Below are positions 9,670 through 18,344 of a stretch of 59,186 nucleotides of DNA, piece after piece (within the stretch, counting starts at the first letter, position 1; the number at the start of each line of letters is the position of its first letter). Below the pieces are notes generated by a model. It saw only the letters and a program-made list of their open reading frames with translations, made no database searches and was not told the origin of the DNA. This stretch comes from Planctomycetaceae bacterium (lineage in GTDB: Bacteria > Planctomycetota > Planctomycetia > Pirellulales > Pirellulaceae), in NCBI GenBank assembly GCA_016794985.1, contig JAEUIQ010000013.1, forward strand, positions 1 through 59,186, written 5' to 3'. Position numbers and translations under genes: made by a program.

Positions 9670-10893
9670 TTATTTCAGGCTTAAGAATTCTTCCAAGCGA
9701 CGGCAACCGGTCTCGGGTCCAAATCGAGTTAGCAGCATCTCGCGCGCTTCACGAGCGCGTTGTTCGGCCGTCGTCGGATCGGCTGCGAAATTGCGGATCG
9801 CTTCGCACCAGGCGTGCTTGTCGCCTGGAGGTAGCAACGTCGCCCAGCGTCCGTTGTCGGTCAATTCTGCGGGGCCGTAGTCGCAATCGCTGGCAAGGGC
9901 CGGTGTGCCAATCAGCAGCGCTTCCAGCAAGCTATTGGGCAAACCCTCCGTCAAGGAGGGCAGCACGAACAAGTCCGCTTGGCCCACGAATGGAGCGGGG
10001 TCATTCTGCCAACCTAAGAAATCGACGTCGGAAGCCAACTCGAGTTGCTGCACTTGCGCTTGCAACTTCTCGCGCTCGGGTCCATCGCCAACGAGCGTCA
10101 AGCGACTGTAGACTCCTTGCTGTTGCTTGGCCAAAGCGATTGCCTTCAGGATCACTTCCAAACCTTTTTGCCAATGCAATCGCCCCACCGCCACCATTTG
10201 CAGCGGACGCGTCGAGCTGCCAAGATTTGACGTGGGTTGTGGCGACGCGGAGCGACGATATTGGGCGGCTGCATCAAGGGCTGCCAACCGTTTCGAATCG
10301 ACAAAATTGTAGCAACAGGAGAAGGACGATTCGGGCATCTGAAAAAAATCGGCCGTTCCACGAACCAAACCGTGGCTCACACACAACACCCGCGCGGCTC
10401 GCCGATAAACGGACTTCAGTTGGTAATACTTCAAACGACCGAACGGACCTGCAGTCGAAAAAAATCCAACTTGAGGATTTTCCACCACCGTATTGATGTA
10501 CGGAACGCCGCTGCGCCGGCAAGCGGCACCGGTGACGAGTGAAACATGATAGGTCCGATCGTAGACCACATCGATTTTTTCCCGTCGACAATAATCCGCC
10601 AGACTGCGAGCCAAGAGACGTTGGATTCGCCCGGGTAACCAACCTGGCCGCAAAGCTCCCTGCTGCTCTTCGTAACAATAGTGTGGGACGTCGTCAGGAA
10701 TTTCATCAACGAGCGGACTGTCTCGATAGAACGTGAACAAATGCGGTTGAAACCGCGCGCGGTCCAGCTGCTGCAAAATCCCCAGCATTTGCCGCTCGCT
10801 TCCACCTGTGGTCAGGGCGCCGATCACGCAACAGAGTCGCACAGGCTGGGATTGATCGCTTGACATCAAACCACTCGTAGGCTGTTCTGCCAC
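9670..10893 (-). CDS. Glycosyltransferase family 4 (GT-B fold)
   Basis: A 407-aa cytoplasmic or membrane-associated sugar transferase. The N-terminal half has CCVIGALTTGGSERQM, the acceptor-domain glycine loop of GT4 enzymes. The C-terminal donor domain shows VAVGRLHWQKGLEVILKA, VDFLGWQNDPAPFV and FVLPSLTEGLPNSLLEAL, the E-x7-E type motif that binds the nucleotide sugar. The C-terminal RFGPETGCRRLEEFL is also typical. Donor and acceptor cannot be told. The start taken is GTG directly after the TAA of the ABC-2 permease gene (no gap); an ATG 9 codons later (10866) is an alternative. The coupling hints at a shared role in surface polysaccharide or glycolipid export. Confidence 0.88.
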   Translation of the reverse strand: MAEQPTSGLMSSDQSQPVRLCCVIGALTTGGSERQMLGILQQLDRARFQPHLFTFYRDSPLVDEIPDDVPHYCYEEQQGALRPGWLPGRIQRLLARSLADYCRREKIDVVYDRTYHVSLVTGAACRRSGVPYINTVVENPQVGFFSTAGPFGRLKYYQLKSVYRRAARVLCVSHGLVRGTADFFQMPESSFSCCYNFVDSKRLAALDAAAQYRRSASPQPTSNLGSSTRPLQMVAVGRLHWQKGLEVILKAIALAKQQQGVYSRLTLVGDGPEREKLQAQVQQLELASDVDFLGWQNDPAPFVGQADLFVLPSLTEGLPNSLLEALLIGTPALASDCDYGPAELTDNGRWATLLPPGDKHAWCEAIRNFAADPTTAEQRAREAREMLLTRFGPETGCRRLEEFLSLK

Positions 10894-12384
10894 TTATTTA
10901 ACAAACGCCCAGCTCAGCAGGTCAGTTATTTTGGGCGTCTTCCCCTGCCAGAGTATTCCCACTCGGAAGATGCGGCCCGCCAAGTAGACCACCAAAGTCG
11001 TCGCTGCGACCAACAGTCCCAAACTCAACAAGATTTGCCAAAACGGAACCGTCACGCCAGTCGAAATGCGTAAGACCATGACGGTGCTGGCCGTTGGTGG
11101 GAACATCGACAACCAAAATGCGAACGCTCCATCTGGCTTTTGAACCAAAACAAACCAAGTCATTAGCGGCAACATCAGCATCATCCACACAGGCATCATC
11201 ATGGGCTGTGCGTCCTTTAGTTGGGAAACAGAAACGCCAATCGCCATGAAGATTGCGGAGTAAAACAATACAGCAAACAATTGAAACAGAAAGAACCAGG
11301 GAATCACCCACAACGGCACGCTGCTCAGCAAATTTTGGTTCCAAGCGAAGCCAATGGCTCCGAGCAAGTAGAACGAGAAAATCAACAAAGATCCCGCAAC
11401 AGTCCCCAGCAACTTGCCCATCATCAATTGGGACGGATTGCAACTCCCCAACAAGACCTCGGCAATTCGCAAAGACTTTTCCTCCAATACGGCCTCCAAC
11501 ATCGGCTGCGCAGCCATCATCACCACCATGAACATCAACATCATGATGCCCATCGGGAGAAACATGGCGGTCATCATGTCGCGCGAGGCCTCGCTGGTGA
11601 CACTTCCGTCACTACGTTTGGTAACCAGTCCCATCGATTGGATGGGGACGGGTTGATTGGCAATGACCACTTGAGGTGGACTCAGGCCCAACTTCTCGAA
11701 CCGCTTGTTCTTAGCCAATTGGTTCATGACCTCGCCAATCCAACGTCGCGCCGAATCCAACCCCGAGCCTTCCGAATAAAATTGAACCGATGGCAGGGCA
11801 GGGTTGGGAGCTTGGTTGGTCGAGACATCTGCCAACCAAGTTTCCAAATTCGCAGGGACCTCGACAAACGCGTGCAGCTGTTTGGCGCGAACTTGTGCGG
11901 ACAGTTCCAAGCGCTGGGCATCATCCAAAGTCGCCTCGGTCAGACGAATCACTTCGAAACGATCATTTTCGGCTAGGGGGCCACCGCTCGAACGTTTGCT
12001 GCCGCTGGAATCATTTGTTGATTTTGCAGCGTCGGAAGCCGCCGATGTGCTGTTCGAATTGGAATTGTCTAAGCCAGCCCCGGATTTCAAGTCGGCCGGC
12101 ATTTGGCTGTTGACCTGCGACACCAAATCGGATGTGCCTTGTCCGGTGGCCGACAATGCTTCGTTCCGAATCGCCGCAGCTTTAACCAGATCGCTTACGA
12201 ACAAATCGTGCGGATCCCACACGGCAATTCGCAGCGTTTCAGATTTCGTCAATCGGCCCATGAAGTTCATGGCCAGGATGCCGCCGAACATCAGGACCGG
12301 CATCACGACCAATGACAACAAGAACGCTTTGGTCGCTACCATCGCTCGGAATTCACGACCTGCCACGGTCAGCATCTTTCGCAT
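10894..12384 (-). CDS. ABC-2 type permease (NatB-like)
   Basis: A 496-aa inner-membrane protein. One helix near the N-terminus (LLSLVVMPVLMFGGILAMNF) is followed by a large extracytoplasmic region (about 45-265, with a Ser/Asn-rich stretch) and a cluster of about six helices in the C-terminal half (GIMMLMFMVVMMAAQ, LLIFSFYLLGAIGFAW, WFFLFQLFAVLFYSAIF, MMLMLPLMTWFVLV and others). EEKSLRIAEVLLGSCNPSQLMMGK between helices is the diagnostic NatB/YhaP-type coupling motif. Usually an ATPase gene (natA) sits directly upstream; here the upstream 500 bp hold only repeats, so the ATPase must be elsewhere or lost. The next gene, a glycosyltransferase, starts at the base after this stop codon. Confidence 0.88.
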   Translation of the reverse strand: MRKMLTVAGREFRAMVATKAFLLSLVVMPVLMFGGILAMNFMGRLTKSETLRIAVWDPHDLFVSDLVKAAAIRNEALSATGQGTSDLVSQVNSQMPADLKSGAGLDNSNSNSTSAASDAAKSTNDSSGSKRSSGGPLAENDRFEVIRLTEATLDDAQRLELSAQVRAKQLHAFVEVPANLETWLADVSTNQAPNPALPSVQFYSEGSGLDSARRWIGEVMNQLAKNKRFEKLGLSPPQVVIANQPVPIQSMGLVTKRSDGSVTSEASRDMMTAMFLPMGIMMLMFMVVMMAAQPMLEAVLEEKSLRIAEVLLGSCNPSQLMMGKLLGTVAGSLLIFSFYLLGAIGFAWNQNLLSSVPLWVIPWFFLFQLFAVLFYSAIFMAIGVSVSQLKDAQPMMMPVWMMLMLPLMTWFVLVQKPDGAFAFWLSMFPPTASTVMVLRISTGVTVPFWQILLSLGLLVAATTLVVYLAGRIFRVGILWQGKTPKITDLLSWAFVK

Positions 12385-12897
12385 CGTCAGTCGCTTTTCT
12401 ATTGAAATGTTGGTTAGCGAATATTTGACCGACTATCGGGTCTGGATTCTCGAACCGTCCTAAGGCACAGGTCGCGGGAGATTAGATCTCCGCCCAAACC
12501 ACGCGGTGAAGCCGATTCTCATCGCACTTGTGTCGGCCCTTCAGGCCTCTTCTGAACGAGGTGTCCAACTAACCGGTGGCTGACGCACACCGGCTAGGGT
12601 TGTTTCGGCCCATTCGGGCCTAACTTCGCCAGAAACAATGCTCACGCAAAGCAACGACGCTGACCCGTCAGGACTCTTCTGAACGAGGTGTCCAACTAAC
12701 CGGTGGCTGACGCACACCGGCTAGGGTTGTTTCGGCCCATTCGGGCCTCTGTTCGTGCTTCGCACCATGACAGGCCGGTGCACGATTGTGATAATACCGC
12801 ACGCATAGCCGCTTTTGATAGAGGTCTCCGCCAACGCCGAATCGATTCGCGGCCCGCAGAAGCTTGCGAACCGACTGTTCAAGTTCGTGGCGATGAC
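12385..12897. repeat. Intergenic region with two tandem partial copies of the repeat element (copy D)
   Basis: No gene is seen. From about 12523 the sequence matches the interior of the 168-bp element (ACTTGTGTCGGCCCTTCAGGCC, ACCGGTGGCTGACGCACACCGG, TCGGCCCATTCGGGCC). A 75-bp block is exactly duplicated at 12547-12621 and 12674-12748, offset 127 bp. Neither copy keeps the terminal inverted repeats. The upstream region of the ABC-2 permease gene and the 3' side of the SIMPL gene flank it. Confidence 0.75.
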
Positions 12898-13671
12898 TTA
12901 GTCGTCCAACGACTCGCCACGAAGGTAGAATTCGACATCGACGCTGGCCGTTACCTCGATCTGTCCTGGGGCCAAGACACCTTCAAATCCATCGGCTTGT
13001 GGTGCGACGAACACGGCATTTTGCATGTAGCTCACTCCGCGATGCTCCGCAGCTTCTGCGATCGATTTGACCGACAATAGTTTGGCATCTAGTTCTTTAG
13101 CCATGGCAGTGGCTTTCTCGCGAGCCGCGCGCACGGCTTGGATCCGCGCTGCATCTCGATGCTGACGAAGTTCGCTCGTTGTGAACGAAACGCTATTCAC
13201 CACGTTGACGCCATTCTTGATCATCCCGGAATAGATTTGTTCGAACTTATTCAAGTCGACCAAAGTGATTTGAAACTCGCGTGAGGCCTGATAGCCGATG
13301 GGTTGCGACATCTTGAACAAATCCTCAGCCGCCACCGGCGGGTGGTTTCGGTCGTCTCGCTCGGGCCAAATTGGCTGGATGGTTATCTGCGAAGCTTGAA
13401 TGTGCTTGGGATCAATCTGCATTTCCTTCAAATAGCCAATTGCCTGTTCGATCGATTTTTGATTATGAGCGACCGCTTCATCGAGGGTGGCAAATCGCGA
13501 CGACACTGAGGCGTTAATCACCGCCAAGTCCGGCGTCACCATGACTCGGGCCGAACCGCTCACGGAAATCGATGGGCGAGGATCGTCGGCTCGTACCATC
13601 GAGACGCACGACAATAGCGATAACAAGACGACAAACACAGTGGAACCGATCGATAAACTCGAAATTCTCAT
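12898..13671 (-). CDS. SIMPL (DUF541) domain periplasmic protein
   Basis: A 257-aa secreted protein. The ATG at 13671 is preferred because GGAG lies 9 bases upstream; an ATG at 13692 in the same frame lacks this. A signal peptide (SLSIGSTVFVVLLSLLSCVSMVRA) is followed by the SIMPL fold: ISVSGSARVMVTPDLAVINASV, DPKHIQASQITIQPIW, VNSVSFTTSELRQHRDAARIQAVRAAREKA and IEVTASVDVEFYL. Family members (YggE, BP26, IRAKBP-like) form oligomeric periplasmic rings and have been tied to oxidative stress, but their molecular activity is unclear. It is alone on its strand between repeat-containing gaps. Confidence 0.9.
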   Translation of the reverse strand: MRISSLSIGSTVFVVLLSLLSCVSMVRADDPRPSISVSGSARVMVTPDLAVINASVSSRFATLDEAVAHNQKSIEQAIGYLKEMQIDPKHIQASQITIQPIWPERDDRNHPPVAAEDLFKMSQPIGYQASREFQITLVDLNKFEQIYSGMIKNGVNVVNSVSFTTSELRQHRDAARIQAVRAAREKATAMAKELDAKLLSVKSIAEAAEHRGVSYMQNAVFVAPQADGFEGVLAPGQIEVTASVDVEFYLRGESLDD

Positions 13672-13692
13672 GGTTGATTTCTCCAGATTCAT

Positions 13693-14071
13693 TTAATAGC
13701 CAACTCAGGTTTCAAGTACGTTTCACAAGTCGTTGCATCAACTATTGAAGCTCGCCGGCCAATTCCAATGGTGGCACCGACGCAAGACACCATGTTCGTG
13801 CGACTTGCTTGACACACCCTACACCAAACACCCCACACGCGACACCAAACACCCCACACCGTCGCCGTGCAGGATTTTTCCGTCTAAAACAGGCCCGCAG
13901 GGCCGACGCAACGGCACTGGATTGGCGGGAAAAAATCCTTCACGACGTAGACCCCACACTCTTCGCCGCCGACCACACAATCATCCTGTTGAAGTGTCAT
14001 CGCTTCTCCAACGAAACAGCCGAAGTCCGACAAGCCGGTCGGGCCGTTGGTTCCGGAGTGGCGTCGTATCG
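13693..14071. repeat. Intergenic region with short direct repeats and a fragment of the repeat element (copy E)
   Basis: No gene is seen. ACACCAAACACCCCACAC occurs at about 13821-13838 and 13842-13859. At about 13868-13940 GGATTTTTCCGTCTAAAACAGGCCCGCAGGG matches the reverse complement of the 44-bp units at 3672-3752 (GGGCCTGTTTTAGATGGAAAAAATCC), so it is a fragment of the same family. Confidence 0.6.
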
Positions 14072-15043
14072 TTATCGTAACACAACGTTGATTGGAAAAT
14101 GATCCGATGGCGTGCGACCGTCTTTTTGAGTTCGATCGATCACAGCAGAGATGATTTGCCAACGATCGCACACGGCAACCCAATCAATACGCGCGCCGCT
14201 GGTTGCTTTTGCATCGAAGCCGGAGAACGTGCCTTCATGTTCCACGGATTGTGGCTGGTGTTGGCGATACGCGTCAATGATTTGTGGTTGTCCCGTTTCC
14301 GCCGGAGCGAACAACGCGGCGTAAGGCGGACTCCCTTCACCCGCGTTAAAATCGCCTGTGACGATGATTCGTGAATCGGCAGCCGCCGCCAAGATCTTTT
14401 TCCGTAGCAGCTTGGCCGACTCCAAGCGAGCTTGTTCGCCACGGTGGTCAAAATGGGTGTTGAACCATACCAATGGCACGGCGTCGGTCCTTCGACGATC
14501 TCGCAATTTGACCCACGTTACCATCCGCGGTAAGGACGTATCCCACGACTTGCTGGCGACAACTTCAGGCGATTCACTCAACCAAAAGTGACCGCTATCG
14601 AGTTTCTCGAAGCAATCTCGCTTCCAGTAGATCGCCATCATTTCGCCGCGTTCTTTTCCATCATCACGCCCGACACCCAAATGGTCGTAATCGACAAGTT
14701 GCTCGGCAAGATAATCACGCTGGAAAGCCAAAGTCTCTTGGGTACCCAACAAGTCGGGCTGAAACGCACGAATGGTCTCCACCAAAAATTCGCGACGCTG
14801 ATTCCAATGATTGTCCCCATCATTGGCCGTACCAAAGCGAATATTAAAACTCATGACACGCAGCTCGCGGTCCTGCGCTTGCGTCGCGACGACGCGGTCG
14901 TTCGATTCGGACTGCGCCGCAATGTTGACAGGAAGTACCCATAACAAACACACGGTCATCGCGATCCACGGTTCGATTCTGAGCACGAGCGAACAAGAAC
15001 GATCGCCGCGAGACTCTCGCTTTTCAGAATTGGTCATCAGCAT
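14072..15043 (-). CDS. Endonuclease/exonuclease/phosphatase (EEP) family hydrolase, exported
   Basis: A 323-aa protein with a hydrophobic N-terminal segment (WIAMTVCLLWVLPVNIAAQS, about 28-47) that should send it across the membrane. The EEP metallo-hydrolase motifs follow in order: RVMSFNIRFG, LLGTQE (metal-binding Glu), WFNTHFDHRGEQAR (catalytic His), IVTGDFNAGEGSPPY, IDWVAV and SDHFPINVVL (His at the end). The whole pattern, including the HFDHRGEQAR and DFNAGEGSP blocks, fits the secreted EEP subgroup common in Bacteroidetes and Planctomycetes near glycan-degradation genes. Substrate unknown: phosphodiester, phosphatase or lipid-like targets are all possible. Confidence 0.9.
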   Translation of the reverse strand: MLMTNSEKRESRGDRSCSLVLRIEPWIAMTVCLLWVLPVNIAAQSESNDRVVATQAQDRELRVMSFNIRFGTANDGDNHWNQRREFLVETIRAFQPDLLGTQETLAFQRDYLAEQLVDYDHLGVGRDDGKERGEMMAIYWKRDCFEKLDSGHFWLSESPEVVASKSWDTSLPRMVTWVKLRDRRRTDAVPLVWFNTHFDHRGEQARLESAKLLRKKILAAAADSRIIVTGDFNAGEGSPPYAALFAPAETGQPQIIDAYRQHQPQSVEHEGTFSGFDAKATSGARIDWVAVCDRWQIISAVIDRTQKDGRTPSDHFPINVVLR

Positions 15044-15170
15044 TGCTCCAAAAATGTCAAACGCACGACCCCAACCGTCTGCGAGTTGACTTTAGCCCGT
15101 ACAGAAACGAAAATCTAGGGCTCCGATCCGCTCTGGTATTGGAACTGAACTGGAGTGCCAAAGAAATACG

Positions 15171-18100
15171 ATGCCTTCCCACCAAAATTCGAGTTGCCGC
15201 CATTTGAATTGCCGTCTTCGTTACCGCGGACTTTGGCTGACCATTGGGTTGGTCGTGCCCGTGATGCTTTTCGCCGCGACGGCGAGTGCCCAAGAATCCA
15301 GTGTCGACTTTCGACGCGAAGTTTTGCCGATCTTGAGTGATCACTGCCTTCATTGTCATGGCGTGGATGAATCGACGCGTTCGGGCGGCCTCCGTTTGGA
15401 TCAGCGCGAGAGCGCGCTCGCCGGCGGTGATTCGGGAGTGGCCAGTATTGTCCCTGGCAATGCCGAGCAAAGCGAACTCGTGAGTCGAATCTTCAGCGAA
15501 GACCCGAGTTTGGTCATGCCGCCACCAGACGCCCATCGGCCACTGAATCCTTCGCAGCGAGAGTTGCTGCGCCGCTGGATTGCCGAAGGCGCCAACTATG
15601 TCGAACACTGGGCCTTCAGCCCACCGGTCAAACCCGCGCTGCCGGAGACCCGTTGGCCGGTGGACACCCTTTCGACCACGACTTCCAACAACCCCACCCT
15701 CGATGCGGAACACCCCATCGATCGCTTGGTGTGGAACACATTGCAACATCGGCAACTCAAACCGCATCGACGCGCCGACCCCGCTACGTTGGCGCGGCGG
15801 CTCTATCTGGATCTGATTGGCTTGCCGCCGTCGCCCGCCGAACTTGCGCGCTACTTGGAAGTTGGCCATGAGCAAACGGTTGAAGAGTTGTTGCAGCGGC
15901 CGCAATATGGAGAAAAATGGGCCCGACTATGGCTGGATGCCGCTCGGTACTCGGATACCAACGGCTATGAAAAAGACATGCGCCGCGAACAGTGGATTTG
16001 GCGCGATTGGGTTATCCGTTCGTTGAATCGCGATCAGCCATACGATGAATTCATCATCGAACAAATCGCCGGTGACCTGTTGCCGGAAGCTACGCAAGAT
16101 CAACTCATTGCAACGGGCTTCTTGCGCAATAGCATGTTGAACGAAGAAGGCGCCATCATCCCGGAAGAATTCCGCATGGTCGAGATGTTTGACCGACTGG
16201 ATTGTGTGGGAAAGGCCGTGTTGGGCCTAACCACTCAATGCGCGCAATGCCACACTCACAAATTTGATCCGCTGACCCACTCCGAGTATTTCGGGATGTT
16301 CGCCTATCTGAACAACAGTTATGAAGCGCATTCGTGGATCTATTCGGAAGAGCAAGAACGTCAACGCCAGGAAGTTTTGGCGAAAATTGCGAGTGAAGAA
16401 AGCAAGATCCGCGACGCGCGTCCAACCTGGCGCGAAGATTTGCGAAGCTGGGCCGCCGCCGTGAAGTCACAAATACCGCATTGGCAGGCGATCAAGATGG
16501 ACGACATGGGCAGCTTGAGTGGCTTGAATCATCCCGTGCAGTTGGCCGACGATTCGATTCTCATGTTGGGTCACACCAGTGGCGATGTCTATTACTTGGC
16601 GACCCCCGATTTGCAGAATGTGACAGGTTTGCGTCTCGAAGTTCTCACGCATGGCGACCTACCGTTCCTGGGCCCAGGCCGCAGCGACACGGGAACCTGG
16701 GGCATTTTGGAGTTGGAGTTTTGGACCAAACAAGGCGACCAACCGTGGCAGAAGGAAACCCTGAACCATCCCACCGCCGATTGGTCGGAGCCGGAACAAA
16801 GCCATGGCGACGGCAATCAAAAGAGTGGTCCCGTGGCGTTCTTGATCGATGGCAACGATGCCAATTGGTGGCAAGCGGATCGCGGCATTGGTCGCCGCAA
16901 TCAAGGCTCGGTAGCAGTCGTGCAATTTTCCCAGCCTTTGATGTATCCGGCTGGGACGCAAACGAAGATCGTCTTGCGAATGAACTCTATGGTGGGCTGC
17001 TGCCGGTTGAGCCTGACTACCGCTCCCAACCCAGCGACACCCGCCGTGGATCTGCAAGCGCAGCAAGTGGTTATGAACTCGGCGTTGAATCAAGACTACT
17101 GGGAACAACTTTCCAACGACCAACGCGACACTTTGTTTGCCGCTTGGCGGAAAACCCTCTCGGAACACGGCGAGTCGAACGCCCTTATCGATCAAACTTG
17201 GGCACAGTATCCAGTGGCGCTGACGTCGGTGTTTCACCTGCGTGAACGGCCGCCGGCCATGGCGCGGACGACCTATCATTTGGATCGTGGCCAATGGAAC
17301 TCGCCGACGCAACCCATCGAACCTCACACGCCTGCGTTTTTACCGGAGCTGGGAACGAGCCGCGAAGGTCAAGGGTCAGAACCGCCGCGGTTGCAATTTG
17401 CGCGGTGGTTGGTGAGTCGCCAATCGCCATTGGCAGCTCGTGTGGCTGTGAATCGTGTTTGGCAGTCGTTATGGGGACAGGGGTTGGTGGCGACGCCCGA
17501 AGATTTTGGAACGCGGGCTCCGATCCCCGAACACTTGGAACTCTTGGATTGGTTGGCCGTTGAATTCATGGAACGAAACTGGAGTCAGAAAGAACTGCTT
17601 CGATTGATAGTGACCAGCCAGACTTATTGCCAAGACTCCCGCTGCACGGCGGAGGAGCATCAACGCGATCCGGCGAATCGCTGGTTGACCCGCGGGCCAA
17701 GATTTCGGGCGGATGCGGAAGTCGTGCGCGACATTGCCTTGACCGCGGCAGGACTTCTGTCGCTAAAAATGGGAGGGCCAAGTGTGATCCCTCCGGTTCC
17801 GCAAAATGTTTTGGACTACAACTACGTCTATCCCAGCTATTGGACTGCCGCAACCGGCGAAGATCGTTATCGGCGGACTATTTACGGATTTCGCAAACGA
17901 TCCATGCCTGATCCAGCCACCAGCAACTTCGACGGACCAAACGGTGACGTTGCTTGTGTCCAGCGCGTTCGCTCGAATACGCCTTTGGCGGCGTTGACGG
18001 GACTAAATGAAACGATTTTCCATGAAGCCTCACGCGGGCTAGGCTTGAGAATCTTGCGCGAAAGTGAACGAAACGACGAAGCGCGGGCGCGTTACGGATT

Positions 18101-18332
18101 CGCCCTCTGCACCTCGCGTGCGCCGTCGGAGCGGGAACTGCAAGAGCTAATGAAACTTGTCGCCCAACAGCGACAACGACTGGCCGACGGTTGGTTAGAT
18201 CCGAAAATCATTGCCACCGGCGAGAACCGAATGCCGGAGGTGCCGGAAGGTTGCACGCCGCAAGACTTGGCCGCTTGGTCGCTGGTGGCACGGGTGCTGT
18301 TGAACTTGGACGAAACCATCTCCAAGAACTAG
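15171..18332 (+). CDS. PSD1-type protein: PSCyt1 + DUF1549 + DUF1553
   Basis: A 1053-aa secreted protein with an N-terminal hydrophobic segment (WLTIGLVVPVMLFAATASA) as signal. PSCyt1 domain with CLHCHG near residue 60 and MPPPDAHRPLNPSQRELLRRW; DUF1549 (about 180-400) with DLIGLPPSPAEL, ARLWLDAARYSDTNGYEKD and CAQCHTHKFDP; a middle region; DUF1553 with ARWLVSRQSPLAARVAVNR, GQGLVATPEDFG, LLDWLAVEF and LAALTGLNETIFHEAS. Two CxxCH motifs as in the other copy. No DUF1501 partner is next to it, which is less usual. The next gene, a membrane protein, starts 12 bp after the stop and may be cotranscribed. Confidence 0.92.
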   Translation: MPSHQNSSCRHLNCRLRYRGLWLTIGLVVPVMLFAATASAQESSVDFRREVLPILSDHCLHCHGVDESTRSGGLRLDQRESALAGGDSGVASIVPGNAEQSELVSRIFSEDPSLVMPPPDAHRPLNPSQRELLRRWIAEGANYVEHWAFSPPVKPALPETRWPVDTLSTTTSNNPTLDAEHPIDRLVWNTLQHRQLKPHRRADPATLARRLYLDLIGLPPSPAELARYLEVGHEQTVEELLQRPQYGEKWARLWLDAARYSDTNGYEKDMRREQWIWRDWVIRSLNRDQPYDEFIIEQIAGDLLPEATQDQLIATGFLRNSMLNEEGAIIPEEFRMVEMFDRLDCVGKAVLGLTTQCAQCHTHKFDPLTHSEYFGMFAYLNNSYEAHSWIYSEEQERQRQEVLAKIASEESKIRDARPTWREDLRSWAAAVKSQIPHWQAIKMDDMGSLSGLNHPVQLADDSILMLGHTSGDVYYLATPDLQNVTGLRLEVLTHGDLPFLGPGRSDTGTWGILELEFWTKQGDQPWQKETLNHPTADWSEPEQSHGDGNQKSGPVAFLIDGNDANWWQADRGIGRRNQGSVAVVQFSQPLMYPAGTQTKIVLRMNSMVGCCRLSLTTAPNPATPAVDLQAQQVVMNSALNQDYWEQLSNDQRDTLFAAWRKTLSEHGESNALIDQTWAQYPVALTSVFHLRERPPAMARTTYHLDRGQWNSPTQPIEPHTPAFLPELGTSREGQGSEPPRLQFARWLVSRQSPLAARVAVNRVWQSLWGQGLVATPEDFGTRAPIPEHLELLDWLAVEFMERNWSQKELLRLIVTSQTYCQDSRCTAEEHQRDPANRWLTRGPRFRADAEVVRDIALTAAGLLSLKMGGPSVIPPVPQNVLDYNYVYPSYWTAATGEDRYRRTIYGFRKRSMPDPATSNFDGPNGDVACVQRVRSNTPLAALTGLNETIFHEASRGLGLRILRESERNDEARARYGFALCTSRAPSERELQELMKLVAQQRQRLADGWLDPKIIATGENRMPEVPEGCTPQDLAAWSLVARVLLNLDETISKN

Positions 18333-18344
18333 GAATGATGCTTT

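Noticed and set aside
11221..11976. Plus-strand open frame of 251 codons opposite the ABC-2 permease
   Set aside because: His/Gln/Arg-rich antisense shadow of hydrophobic helices; no conserved motifs.
15057..15905. Minus-strand open frame of 282 codons across the start of the second PSD1 gene
   Set aside because: Antisense shadow; Arg/Gln/His-rich translation without any family features, while the plus strand encodes a clear PSCyt1-DUF1549 protein.
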